64,000 nucleotides of DNA from Ilumatobacter sp. (GTDB taxonomy: Bacteria; Actinomycetota; Acidimicrobiia; Acidimicrobiales; Ilumatobacteraceae), in the NCBI GenBank assembly GCA_018666235.1, contig JABJAB010000015.1:18349-82348 (forward strand). The letters run 5' to 3'. Made by a program: the position numbers and the translations under genes. A model generated the notes under the pieces. That model was not told the origin of the DNA, did no database searches, and saw only the letters and a program-made list of their open reading frames with translations. Below are positions 31,096-40,363 of this stretch, piece after piece. Positions within the stretch are counted from its first letter, which is position 1, and each line of letters begins with the position of its first letter.

Positions 31096-31123
31096 GACAA
31101 GACGACGGTGGCTGAGACAAGAC
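31084..31123. repeat. Perfect 20-bp tandem duplication
   Basis: The unit gacggtggctgagacaagac is present twice back to back (31084-31103 and 31104-31123). The first copy contains the last codons and TGA stop of the small membrane protein. The second lies in the 45-base gap before the tail of the convergent dGTPase gene. A recent slip duplication is the simplest explanation. Confidence 0.9.
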
Positions 31124-31140
31124 GTCCTTGCGGCGCGGTG

Positions 31141-32310
31141 TCACATGCCGATGCCGGCGGGCAGCTTGCTCGGATCCCAGTTGAGTTGGGCCAGGCCCTG
31201 TTGGCAGGCGAATCGGTCGGTCATCCCGGCGACGTAGCCGACTGCGGCACGTAAGGCTGCGGCGCTGCCCGCGTCGATGTGGGCCACATCGATGCCATCG
31301 CCGAGAACAGCGGCCGTGGTGGCTTGGGGGAGTGCGTGGGGGCGGTCGGCGTAGTGCTCGACCAAGGCCCGAAGGAGCGCGATGACCGCATCGCTCTGGC
31401 GCTCGCTGGCAGGGCGCAGGTAGATGTGCTCGTAGTTGAACTTGCGGAACGCCGCCAGCGCCTCGGCGATGTCGGGCGTCATGCCGACTCGACCGGATGT
31501 CATGGTCGCGGTCACCATCGCTCGGACAAATGTGCCCAGCTGAGTTGAGCGATCGCGGCCACATCGCTCGGCAACGATCGATGGCAGCATTTCCTCGGTC
31601 ACGATTCCAGCGGCGACCGCGTCTTCGAAGTCGTGGCAGACGTAGGCGATCCGGTCGGCCCATGACACCACCTCGCCTTCGGGAGTCTGCGGAGCCGGCA
31701 GGCTCCACGAGTGATTGCGAATACCGTCAAGGGTCTCGGCGCAGAGATTGAGCGGCTGCAGTGTGACGTCGGCGCCCCACGGGGCATGATCAAACCCGCC
31801 ATCGAGGTAGGGCGACAGAGCATCTTCGCTGGCATGTCCGCCCGGCCCGTGACCACAATCGTGACCGATAGCCATCGCTTCGACGAGTGGCACATTGAGG
31901 CTCAGCGCGGCGGCGACCGACCGTCCGACCTGGGCGACTTCGAGTGCATGGGTCATTCGCGTCCGCTGATGATCTTCGGGAAACACAAAGACCTGTGTCT
32001 TGCCGGCGAGTCGGCGGAAGGACGAATCGTGCAGGATGCGGTCGCGGTCACGTTCGAAGCACGTGCGATGCGGGTCTGGTGCTTCCTCGATCGCCCGATT
32101 TCCGGCCCCATCGGACCGCGTTGCATGCTCGGCAAGGATCGCGTCTTCCCGTTCCTCACGGATCTCGCGTCGGAGAATCGTTGTTGCGCCGACTTCGGCT
32201 CGGGAGTCGGCATGGGCCAGAACGATCTCAGCATTGGCGTGGCCGGCCATCGTTGAGGCCCAGCGATCAGCGCGCTTGTCGGCAGCGTCAGCGTATGGCA
32301 AGTCGTCCAT
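31141..32310 (-). CDS. dgt: Deoxyguanosinetriphosphate triphosphohydrolase-like protein
   Basis: HD-domain dNTPase that hydrolyses dGTP (and often other dNTPs) to nucleoside and tripolyphosphate, limiting dNTP pools. In the 389 residues the HD metal ligands appear as TRMTHALEVAQVGRS (His), AIGHDCGHGPGGHASED (His-Asp) and SWADRIAYVCHDFEDA (Asp). RDRILHDSSFRRLAGKTQVFVF before them is characteristic of the family. The N-terminal ~60 residues are an extra, Ala/Glu-rich extension. It is divergent from obgE and convergent with the small membrane protein gene. Confidence 0.92.
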   Translation of the reverse strand: MDDLPYADAADKRADRWASTMAGHANAEIVLAHADSRAEVGATTILRREIREEREDAILAEHATRSDGAGNRAIEEAPDPHRTCFERDRDRILHDSSFRRLAGKTQVFVFPEDHQRTRMTHALEVAQVGRSVAAALSLNVPLVEAMAIGHDCGHGPGGHASEDALSPYLDGGFDHAPWGADVTLQPLNLCAETLDGIRNHSWSLPAPQTPEGEVVSWADRIAYVCHDFEDAVAAGIVTEEMLPSIVAERCGRDRSTQLGTFVRAMVTATMTSGRVGMTPDIAEALAAFRKFNYEHIYLRPASERQSDAVIALLRALVEHYADRPHALPQATTAAVLGDGIDVAHIDAGSAAALRAAVGYVAGMTDRFACQQGLAQLNWDPSKLPAGIGM

Positions 32311-32371
32311 ATGGTGAGGGTACGAGATACGAGCCGGGGCCGGTCGACAATGCGGCGTTAGCCTTGACCCG

Positions 32372-33628
32372 ATGTCCCAGTTCGTCGACGAATGCCAATT
32401 GAACGTAAAGGCAGGCGATGGCGGTGCAGGCTGCGTGAGCTTCCGACGCGAAGGGCCCGTCGTCTACGGCGGCCCGAACGGTGGCGATGGCGGTAACGGC
32501 GGCGACATTTGGTTCGTCGCCGACCACAACGTTGCGTCCTTGCTGGCCTTTCGCGACTACCCCCACCGCAAGGCGGGAAGCGGTGTGCACGGCAAGGGCA
32601 AAGACATGCACGGCCGGCGCGGCGAGTCACTCGAGATTTCGGTCCCGATGGGGACGGTCATCTCCGACATGTACGGCGGCGAACTTCTTGCCGAACTGGT
32701 CAACCACGGTGACCGTTGGCTGGCAGTAGCTGGCGGTCGTGGGGGCCGCGGTAACGCGAAGTTCCTGTCGAACAAGCGTCGCGCACCAAATTTTGCTGAG
32801 CAGGGCGAACACGGCGAAGAACGCTGGCTCAAGATGGAACTGCGGCTCATGGCCGACGTTGCCCTCGTTGGGTTTCCCAACGTTGGCAAGTCGACGTTGA
32901 TCAGCGTCATCTCCCAGGCCAAGCCGAAGATTGCCAACTACCCGTTCACCACGCTTGAACCGAACCTCGGTGTCGTTGCGCTGGACGAGGACACAGAGTT
33001 TGTCGTCGCGGACATCCCCGGTCTGATCGAAGGCGCAAGTGAGGGCAAGGGCCTGGGTCATCAGTTCCTGCGCCACATCGAACGGGCGCTGGTGTTGTGC
33101 ATCATGCTCGATCTGGCTCCGATGGATGGCGTGTCGCCGCAAGAGCAGGAGCGGGTGCTGCTCCAAGAACTGGGCCAGTACCAGCCTGACCTGCTCGACC
33201 GCCCGCGGGTGGTCGTTGGGACCAAGGGCGATGCCGTCCAGCCTGAAGAACTCCAGGCAATGGGATGGGAAGGCGACGTCATCTCGTCGGTCACCAGGTC
33301 CGGCCTCAATGATTTGGTTGGCAAGCTCGCCCAGCGAGTGCACGATGCCCGCCAGGCCATTGAGTACGCCGAAGGTGTCGTCACGATTCGCCCGGAGGCC
33401 AAGGGTGCCATGGTCGAAGTGGTCGAACCCGGCCATTTCCGGCTCGTCGGTCGTGAGGTCGAGCGCATCGTCGCACTCAACGATGTGACCACTCCCGAAG
33501 CGCTGTCGTACATCGATCACCGTCTCGAACGCCTCGGTGTGCCCAAGATGCTTGCAAAGGCTGGAGCGCAAGAAGGCGACGTCATCTGGATTGCCGGCTT
33601 CAGCTTCGAGTACTCGCCGGACGTCTGA
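32372..33628 (+). CDS. obgE: GTPase ObgE/CgtA
   Basis: Essential ribosome-assembly and stress GTPase, 418 residues. The glycine-rich Obg fold (1-158, with GGDGGNGGDIWFVAD and GGRGGRGNAKF) is followed by the G domain: G1 GFPNVGKS (167-174), a switch region with NYPFTTLEPNLG, DIPGLIEGA for G3 and VGTKGD in place of the NKxD guanine motif. A C-terminal OCT-type domain follows (MVEVVEPGHFRLVGREVERIVALND). The gene is 2 bases upstream of proB, a common actinobacterial pairing. Confidence 0.96.
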   Translation: MSQFVDECQLNVKAGDGGAGCVSFRREGPVVYGGPNGGDGGNGGDIWFVADHNVASLLAFRDYPHRKAGSGVHGKGKDMHGRRGESLEISVPMGTVISDMYGGELLAELVNHGDRWLAVAGGRGGRGNAKFLSNKRRAPNFAEQGEHGEERWLKMELRLMADVALVGFPNVGKSTLISVISQAKPKIANYPFTTLEPNLGVVALDEDTEFVVADIPGLIEGASEGKGLGHQFLRHIERALVLCIMLDLAPMDGVSPQEQERVLLQELGQYQPDLLDRPRVVVGTKGDAVQPEELQAMGWEGDVISSVTRSGLNDLVGKLAQRVHDARQAIEYAEGVVTIRPEAKGAMVEVVEPGHFRLVGREVERIVALNDVTTPEALSYIDHRLERLGVPKMLAKAGAQEGDVIWIAGFSFEYSPDV

Positions 33629-33630
33629 TC

Positions 33631-34692
33631 GTGCGCGTCGTTGCCAAGATCGGAACTGCGTCGGTCACCGACGACAACGGCGTGATCGATCGCGGTGCGA
33701 TCGCAAAGCTGTGCGGCGAGGTCGCGGTGCTGTGCAAACAGGGACACGAAGCGATCATTGTCTCCTCGGGTGCTGTGGCGGCTGGGGTCGCCGCGGTCGG
33801 GCTGCACGCCCGGCCCACCGACATGCCCACGCTCCAAGCGATCTCCGCAGCGGGACAGAGCCGCCTCCTCGAGGTGTACAACGCAGAACTGGAACGGCAC
33901 GGTCTGGTCGGAGCGCAGCTCCTCGTCGATTCGATGGACTTTGTGACGCGCAATCAGTACTTGCACCTGAGGTCGACCATGAATCGACTGCTCGAACTGG
34001 GTTGCGTGCCGATTGTCAATGAAAACGACGCGATCGCAAATGACGAACTTCGGTACGGAGACAACGATCGAATCGCTGCACTCATTGCGAATGGCGTTGG
34101 CGCGGATGTCCTGGTGCTGCTGACAGACACCGACGGTGTCTTCACCGCCGATCCGCGCACGGACAGCACGGCGACGCTGGTTCCGTTCGTCAAGGCTGAC
34201 GACCCGTTGCTCTCGATCAGCGCCGACGCCAACGGCAGCGCACGTGGCAGCGGTGGAATGGCCAGCAAGCTGACTGCGGCACGGATGGCGTCGTGGAGCG
34301 GTATCCGGTCGGTCATTGCGCCTGCCAACCGTCGAGGCGTGCTTTCCGGCGCTGTCTCGGACGAGCTTGTGGGCACCACGTTTGCACCGCATGACCGAAC
34401 TTTGTCGGCTCGCAAGCTCTGGATCGCGTTTGCCGCGGAGGTCTCCGGCACGGTCGTGGTCGATGCTGGGGCTCGACGAGCACTCACCGATCGACCGAAC
34501 AGTTTGCTGCCCGCTGGCGTGACCGGCGTGTCCGGCACCTTCGAGCTCGGTCAGGTCGTCGACATCACCGACGGCGATGCCGTGTTTGCGCGTGGCATGG
34601 CAGCGATGAGCGCAGCTGATGCGACTCTGGCGGTTGGCGAATCAGGCGTGGGCCACGTTGTTCATCGCGACGACCTCGTGATTCTGGCCTGA
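33631..34692 (+). CDS. proB: Glutamate 5-kinase with PUA domain
   Basis: First enzyme of proline synthesis: phosphorylates glutamate to gamma-glutamyl phosphate and is normally feedback-inhibited by proline. The 353-residue protein has the amino-acid-kinase fold (IIVSSGAVAAGV, QLLVDSMDF, NENDAIANDELRYGDNDRIAALIA, LLTDTDGVF, GSARGSGGMASKLTAA) and a C-terminal PUA domain (about 270-350). The usual N-terminal KxGSS phosphate loop reads KIGTASVTD. The GTG start at 33631 lies 2 bases after obgE. Convergent with pspA at 7 bases. Confidence 0.95.
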   Translation: MRVVAKIGTASVTDDNGVIDRGAIAKLCGEVAVLCKQGHEAIIVSSGAVAAGVAAVGLHARPTDMPTLQAISAAGQSRLLEVYNAELERHGLVGAQLLVDSMDFVTRNQYLHLRSTMNRLLELGCVPIVNENDAIANDELRYGDNDRIAALIANGVGADVLVLLTDTDGVFTADPRTDSTATLVPFVKADDPLLSISADANGSARGSGGMASKLTAARMASWSGIRSVIAPANRRGVLSGAVSDELVGTTFAPHDRTLSARKLWIAFAAEVSGTVVVDAGARRALTDRPNSLLPAGVTGVSGTFELGQVVDITDGDAVFARGMAAMSAADATLAVGESGVGHVVHRDDLVILA

Positions 34693-34699
34693 AGCGATC

Positions 34700-35491
34700 T
34701 TAGGCCTCAGGGGCGGGGAGCGGCTGGCCCTCCGCTGAGGCGGTCGGTGCGGCTTCGACGGCGGGTGGGCTGTCGAGACCGAGTTCTGCGCGCAGCTCGC
34801 TGAGGCGGCTCTGGGCCTCGACGTTGGCGGTTGCCTGTTCGATTTCAAGCACGCGACTCTCGACGGTGACGTCAGTCAGTTCGGCGGAGGCCTTGGCCTT
34901 GGCGTACCGGGCCTCGATCTTCTCGGTGACCTCGTTGAGCGTTGGGACGTCATCGCCAACGGTCTCGGTGAGCTGACTCATCGCCGAGTTCATCTCTTCT
35001 TGCATCTTGGCCTGCTCGAGCTGGCTCAGGAGCTTCGACTTCTCGGCGATTTTCTCTTGCAGGAGCCGACTGTTCTGCTTGACCGCTGCCTTGGCCTGAT
35101 CGGACGCCTGCGCTGATTCGAGGACCATTGACTTGAGGCTCTCGACATCGGACTCGATGCTGAGGAGCCTGTCGGCGATGGTTTCTGCAGCGCTCGTGTA
35201 CTGGGCGGCCTTCTCGGCATTGCCGGCCTTCTGGGCATCGGCTGCCATGATCAGCGCCTGACGGGCGTTGCCGTTGAGCTTCTCCAGCTCGGTCATCTTC
35301 TTGTTCAAGCGGATCTCGGCCTGCTTCTGGCCCGCAATGACATTGGCAGCTTGCTCTTTGAGCTGCTTGTGTTGAGTTTGCGCTGAGCTGATTGCCTGTT
35401 CGAGCTGCACCTTGGGATCTGCGTTGTCGTTGAAGCGGCCGGTCAGCTTCGCGACGAGGTAGTTCCACTGCTTCTTGATGTACTTGAACAT
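34700..35491 (-). CDS. pspA: PspA/IM30-family membrane-stress protein
   Basis: ESCRT-III-like membrane-remodelling protein of 263 residues. It starts MFKYIKKQWNYLVAKLTG, the amphipathic helix that touches the membrane, and continues as an almost uninterrupted coiled coil (about 25-215) rich in Gln, Glu, Lys and Ala. The C-terminal tail is Pro/Ala-rich and probably disordered. It is the last gene of a run with murJ and a coiled-coil membrane protein, linking it to envelope integrity. No PspF-type regulator is present. Confidence 0.9.
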   Translation of the reverse strand: MFKYIKKQWNYLVAKLTGRFNDNADPKVQLEQAISSAQTQHKQLKEQAANVIAGQKQAEIRLNKKMTELEKLNGNARQALIMAADAQKAGNAEKAAQYTSAAETIADRLLSIESDVESLKSMVLESAQASDQAKAAVKQNSRLLQEKIAEKSKLLSQLEQAKMQEEMNSAMSQLTETVGDDVPTLNEVTEKIEARYAKAKASAELTDVTVESRVLEIEQATANVEAQSRLSELRAELGLDSPPAVEAAPTASAEGQPLPAPEA

Positions 35492-35501
35492 GGAGAACAG
35501 C

Positions 35502-37082
35502 TTATCGGTGGCGAAGGCGACGCTTGAGCGCTTCGAGTTCAGGAGCTCCCATCGCCGCGAGGAGCCCGAAGTAGATGATCACGCCAACCGTTGCGCCAAC
35601 CGCCAGCCGAAGCAGGGCCTCGACGCCCACGTTGCCGCCGACGTGACGCGTCATGAACCAGACCGATTCGCCCATCAGCGCGGCGGCAACGGTCATGCGC
35701 CAGATGCTGGCGAGGATCGGTCGGAGTTCAAATCCCGGGACCTTGTAGCTGAGGACCTGCAGCGCCCAGAACGCGGCAAGCACGTAGGCGATGGCGAAAG
35801 CGGCACCGAGACCGAGGACCCCGTACGCGCCGACGAGGACGAAAGCGAGCACGATGTTGATCGTGTTCTCAACGACGTTGACCTTGAACGGGGTCTTGGT
35901 GTCCTTGTGGGCGTAGAAGCCGCGCAACACGAAGAGGTAGATCGAGAAGGCGCCGAGGCCCAAGGCGAAGCCGGCGAGCGCTCGAGAGGCGTTGAGTGCG
36001 CCTTCGGCACCGAACTTGCCGTTCTCAAGAGCGAGCCCGACCAACGGTCGTCGGAGCACAAACAGCCCGACGCCCGCCGGAATGGTGAGGAGCGCTGTCA
36101 TTCGGACACCCAATGACATCGTGGTGATAAACGCCGCCTTTTCTTTGCGTGCCACCGAGCGCGCCAGCTCGGGTTGGAATGTGGTCGCGATTGAGACGCC
36201 GAGCAGACCCTGGGGGAGCACGAAGTAGGTGAACGCAGCGAAGTAGGCGAAGGTGTCCGACGTTCCCGGCTCGGTGAGGTTCCGCACGACGATGAGAGCG
36301 ATGATGTTGGAGGCGACAAACCCGAAGGTCCAGAACGACAGGGTCAGCAAACGCTTGACGGCGGGATGTTTGGGTTGCCAGTCAAATCGAAACTTGAAGC
36401 CTGTTGCCAGCGCCGCGGGAATCAGCGTCAGCGCCATCGCCCCAATACCGAGCGTTGCTCCCCAGCCGAGCGTGAGGCGAAGTCGGGTATCGGTGACCAC
36501 ATCGCTCAGTTGCCACACGCCGTCAGTCGGGTCCGGCAAGGACAGCAGCGTGACGATGATGATCAGGTTGGGCAGGATTGGACTCCACGCAGCTGCGAAG
36601 AAACGGCGGCGACTGTTCAGGAACGCGTTCGCAAGCCCGGTCAATCCGTAGAAAAAGATCTGTATGAGAAAGACCCGGGACAGGGTCGTTCCGACCGACC
36701 GGAACAGATCAGCATCGATGTCGTCAGCGATGTTGAGTGAGAAGACACGGAAGATCAGGGGTGCGCCGAGCACGGCGATGAACGTCAGCACCGACAGGAG
36801 AACGACACCCACGGTGATGACGACGTTCGTGGACTCGCGCCCGGACACTTCGTCGTCTTCTTCGGCAAACGTGGAGAACAGCGGCACGAGGGTGGCGGAG
36901 AGCACGCCTCCCAGCAGAAGCTCGTACACGATGTTCGGTGTCTCGTTGCCCAGAATGTAGGCGTCGTTGAGCGCGGTGCTTCCGAGGACTCCAGCGAGCA
37001 CGGTGACACGGAGCATGCCGGTGACGCGCGACAACGACGTGCCGGCCGCAACGACAAGGTTGCTCTTCAGTAAGTTGCTCAC
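35502..37082 (-). CDS. murJ: Lipid II flippase MurJ (MviN)
   Basis: Polytopic MOP-superfamily transporter of 526 residues that moves lipid II across the membrane for peptidoglycan synthesis. The N-terminus SNLLKSNLVVAAGTSLSRVTGMLRVTVLAGVLG is diagnostic, and about 14 hydrophobic segments follow, with FLNSRRRFFAAAWSPILPNLIII and ALENGKFG as further family landmarks. There is no C-terminal pseudokinase extension like that of mycobacterial MviN. The GTG start at 37082 overlaps the stop of the upstream coiled-coil gene by GTGA; pspA follows after 10 bases. Confidence 0.94.
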   Translation of the reverse strand: MSNLLKSNLVVAAGTSLSRVTGMLRVTVLAGVLGSTALNDAYILGNETPNIVYELLLGGVLSATLVPLFSTFAEEDDEVSGRESTNVVITVGVVLLSVLTFIAVLGAPLIFRVFSLNIADDIDADLFRSVGTTLSRVFLIQIFFYGLTGLANAFLNSRRRFFAAAWSPILPNLIIIVTLLSLPDPTDGVWQLSDVVTDTRLRLTLGWGATLGIGAMALTLIPAALATGFKFRFDWQPKHPAVKRLLTLSFWTFGFVASNIIALIVVRNLTEPGTSDTFAYFAAFTYFVLPQGLLGVSIATTFQPELARSVARKEKAAFITTMSLGVRMTALLTIPAGVGLFVLRRPLVGLALENGKFGAEGALNASRALAGFALGLGAFSIYLFVLRGFYAHKDTKTPFKVNVVENTINIVLAFVLVGAYGVLGLGAAFAIAYVLAAFWALQVLSYKVPGFELRPILASIWRMTVAAALMGESVWFMTRHVGGNVGVEALLRLAVGATVGVIIYFGLLAAMGAPELEALKRRLRHR

Positions 37083-37777
37083 GCGGTTCGGGTCTCCTCG
37101 ACAGCGAGCCGCAGTCCTTCGAGTTCGTCGACGAGATCTTCGACGTCGTGTTCGTAGGCATCAGTGTCCCCGGCGCCGATGCTGACCTCGGCTGCCCGTG
37201 CTACGAGTTCGTCGACGCGGGTCTGGGCCAGGCGCAGCCGATTGGAGGTGCGCGTCGACTGTTCCTTCAGCCGATCAACGCTCGCCAGTTGAGATTCGAC
37301 AGATGCAATCGACGCATCGGCATCGTCTTGCTGATGCAGGGTGTCGAGCCTGGAGCGGAGGGCGGTCGGGTCGAGGCGACGAATGGCTTGGTCGATCTCA
37401 TGGCCGCGGCGCGCAATCTGCCAGGTCTCGTCCAAACCGTGTTCGAGCTTCTCGCGGACCGCCTGCATGCGTTCCTTCACCGGTCCGTCGCCGGTTGCCT
37501 CGATGGTCTGCTGCAGCTTGACGGCTGCACCCTGGGCGCTTTGGACAAACTGTCGCCAAGGTTCTTGCACCGTGAAGGGATCGATCCGTGTGCGTTGGTT
37601 CCGAGGCATCGCTGCGACGACTGAGGCGCCGTATGTCGCGGCGCCGAAGACCACGCTGAGCACCGGATTGAGGCCGAGGAATATTGCGAGGGCAGTGACG
37701 CCGATGCCCAGCAGGATGCGCCACGAAAGAATGGCCCGCGCGGTCTTCGGTGTGTAGAAACCGTCTCTGAATCCCAC
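37079..37777 (-). CDS. Membrane-anchored coiled-coil protein
   Basis: A 232-residue protein with two hydrophobic segments near the N-terminus (about 18-35 and 38-56) and a long cytoplasmic-type coiled coil (about 75-230) of charged and Gln/Leu heptads. No catalytic motif. Being the first gene of a unit with murJ and pspA and overlapping murJ by 4 bases, it may be a cell-wall or envelope-stress scaffold (inference from context). It starts about 210 bases from the divergent sulfatase locus, with no further gene in between. Confidence 0.75.
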   Translation of the reverse strand: MGFRDGFYTPKTARAILSWRILLGIGVTALAIFLGLNPVLSVVFGAATYGASVVAAMPRNQRTRIDPFTVQEPWRQFVQSAQGAAVKLQQTIEATGDGPVKERMQAVREKLEHGLDETWQIARRGHEIDQAIRRLDPTALRSRLDTLHQQDDADASIASVESQLASVDRLKEQSTRTSNRLRLAQTRVDELVARAAEVSIGAGDTDAYEHDVEDLVDELEGLRLAVEETRTA

Positions 37778-37987
37778 GCTGTGAGCTTACGGACTCGTGA
37801 GAGTGGGTCAGGGGTACTCTGAGATCGAGATCGAGGTGCATCATTGAAGCTTGTGATCTGCTCGATGCTCCCGAGACGACGTTCCCGTCTTTCCAGACAC
37901 TGAGAATGGGTGGGCGCCAGGCGGCCCTGAACCTCAGCGGCTACGGTCATCCCCTCGCAATGCAATCTTGAATTTGAGGAGACAACG

Positions 37988-40341
37988 ATGGCGCAAGATC
38001 CCCGTATCGGACGAGAGATCCTCCCGATTCCAGATCTGCCCGTCAGGGCTGAACCGGCGCTCCATGCAAAGGATGCCAAGGCACCGCCGATCGTTCCCTT
38101 ACGGCCCCGGAGGGCGCGCCGAATGTGCTGATCGTCTTGATCGACGACATGGGGTTTGGTGCGACGTCAGCTTTCGGTGGGCCGTGCGAGATGCCGACGC
38201 TCGAGCGGCTCGCGGCCGGCGGGCTGTCGTACAGCCGGTTCCACACGACTGCGCTGTGCTCGCCGACGCGGCAGGCATTACTCACGGGCCGCAACCACCA
38301 TTCTGCTGAGATGGGCTCGGTGGGCGAGGTTGCGACCTCGATGCCGGGCAATACGTCGGTTCGGCCGAACACGGTGTCGACTGTGGCCGAAATGTTGCGG
38401 CTCAATGGCTACAGCACGTCGGCGTTCGGCAAGATGCACCAGACACCGGTGTGGGAAACCTCGGTGTCAGGGCCATTTGATCGGTGGCCAACGGGTGACG
38501 GGTTCGAGAAGTTCTGGGGATTCGTTGCCGGCGAGACCAACCAGTGGGAACCGACGTTGTACGAGGGGACGACGCCGACCGAACCACGCGCCACCGCCGA
38601 AGAGGGATACCACATCACCGAGGAACAGGTCGACCAGGCGATCGCTTGGATCACGGCCCAGCAGACGATGACGCCGGACAAGCCGTTCTTCACGTACATG
38701 TCCTACGGCGCAACTCACGCTCCGCACCACGCCCCGCCGGAATGGATCGAGAAATACCGCGGCAAGTTCGACAAGGGCTGGGATGCTGTTCGCGCGGAGA
38801 CCCTCGCAAATCAGATCGACAAGGGTCTGGTTCCGGCAGACACGGAATTAACCGACCGGCCACCAGGTGTTCAAGGGTGGGACGAGCTGTCCGATGACCA
38901 ACGCCTGGTGGGTGCCCGTCTGATGGAGACGTATGCCGGCTTTGCCGAGCACACCGACTTCCATACAGGCCGGTTGATCGATGAGATCGGCGTGCTCGAT
39001 GACACCATTGTCATCTACATTGCGGGTGACAACGGAGCATCCGCTGAAGGTGGACTGGATGGAACATTCAACGAGTTGAAGGCGCTGAACGGCATCCCTG
39101 AGACGGTTGAGGAGATCCTGCCTCATCTCGATGAGATCGGGTCGGCATCGGCATTCAACCACTATCCGGTCGGCTGGGCGCATGCGATGAACACGCCATA
39201 TCAGTGGACCAAGCAGGTTGCGTCGCACTTTGGCGGCACCCGCAATGGCACCGTGATTCATTGGCCGAATGGGATTGCCGCGAAGGGCGAGGTTCGCAAT
39301 CAATTCCATCACGTGATCGACATTGTTCCCACCATGCTCGAGGCCGCCGGCCTGCCACAGCCGTACATGGTCAACGGCATTGCGCAGAAGCCGATCGAGG
39401 GGGTGTCGATGGCCTACAGCTTTGATCATCCGGACGCTCCAGACCGCCACACCACGCAGTATTTCGAGATGTTCGGCAATCGTGGTCTGTACCACCGTGG
39501 CTGGACAGCGGTCACGAAGCACCGCACACCATGGGAGATGGGCGAAGGGGCAACCGTGCCCGCGCTTGCGGACGATGTCTGGGAGCTCTACGACACAACA
39601 ACGGACTGGTCGCAGGCCCGCGATCTGTCAAGCGAAATGCCCGAAAAGCTGGCAGAACTCCAACAGCTCTTTTTGTTGGAAGCTGCAAAATACAACGTCT
39701 TCCCAATCGATGATCGCACCGGTGAACGCTTCAATGCCACGATCGCCGGGCGCCCTGAGCTGCAGACCGGCCGGAAGAGCATGCGAATGAGTCCGGGGAT
39801 GACGCACATGGGCGAGAACACCGTGCTCAATGTCAAGAACCGCTCGCACACTGTTACCGCGCAGTTTGAGGTCGGATCAGATGGTGCTGACGGTGTGCTC
39901 GTTGCCCAGGGCGGCCGGTTCGCAGGATGGTCGCTCTACGTCGTCGAGGGACGTCCTGCGTACTGTCACAACTGGTTCAACTCCGAGTACTACTACGTCA
40001 AGGGTTCCGATGTCTTGCCCCGAGGTGAGGTAACGATCCAGTACCAGTTCGACCTCGATGGTGGCACTCCCGGCGCTGGCGGCACCGGCACCCTGTTGGT
40101 CAACGGCGCCGTCGTTGCGGAGGAACGGATCGACAAGACCGTGCCGTTCGTGTTCTCGGCGGATGAAACCATGGACATCGGTGAGGACAGTGCATCGCCG
40201 GTCACATCGGACTATCCAGCGGGCGATTTGAACAAGTTCGCGGGCGATCTTGCGTGGGTGCAGATTGACATCGAAGATGACGATGTCAGTCACCTGGAAG
40301 CTCCAGAGGCCACGTACCATCGCATTCTCGCTCGCCAGTAG
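37988..40341 (+). pseudogene. Arylsulfatase, frameshifted near the 5' end
   Basis: Type I sulfatase of about 780 residues if intact. The body, open from GTG 38125, has the metal segment VLIDDMGFGA, the formylglycine signature CSPTRQALLTGR (Cys45 of that frame), GKMHQTP, the late metal segment GDNGAS, and a C-terminal beta-rich domain. A well-placed ATG (37988, after a gaggag ribosome site) opens another frame encoding the normal family leader, including EILPIPDLPV. That frame stops soon after, while the missing TAPEGAPN stretch lies one frame over. A single base lost in the ccc run at 38096-38098 explains it. It is a pseudogene, a sequencing error or a switchable tract; the rest is clean, so the event is recent. 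Confidence 0.8.
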
Positions 40342-40363
40342 CAGCGACGCTGGGGCTCGGTGA

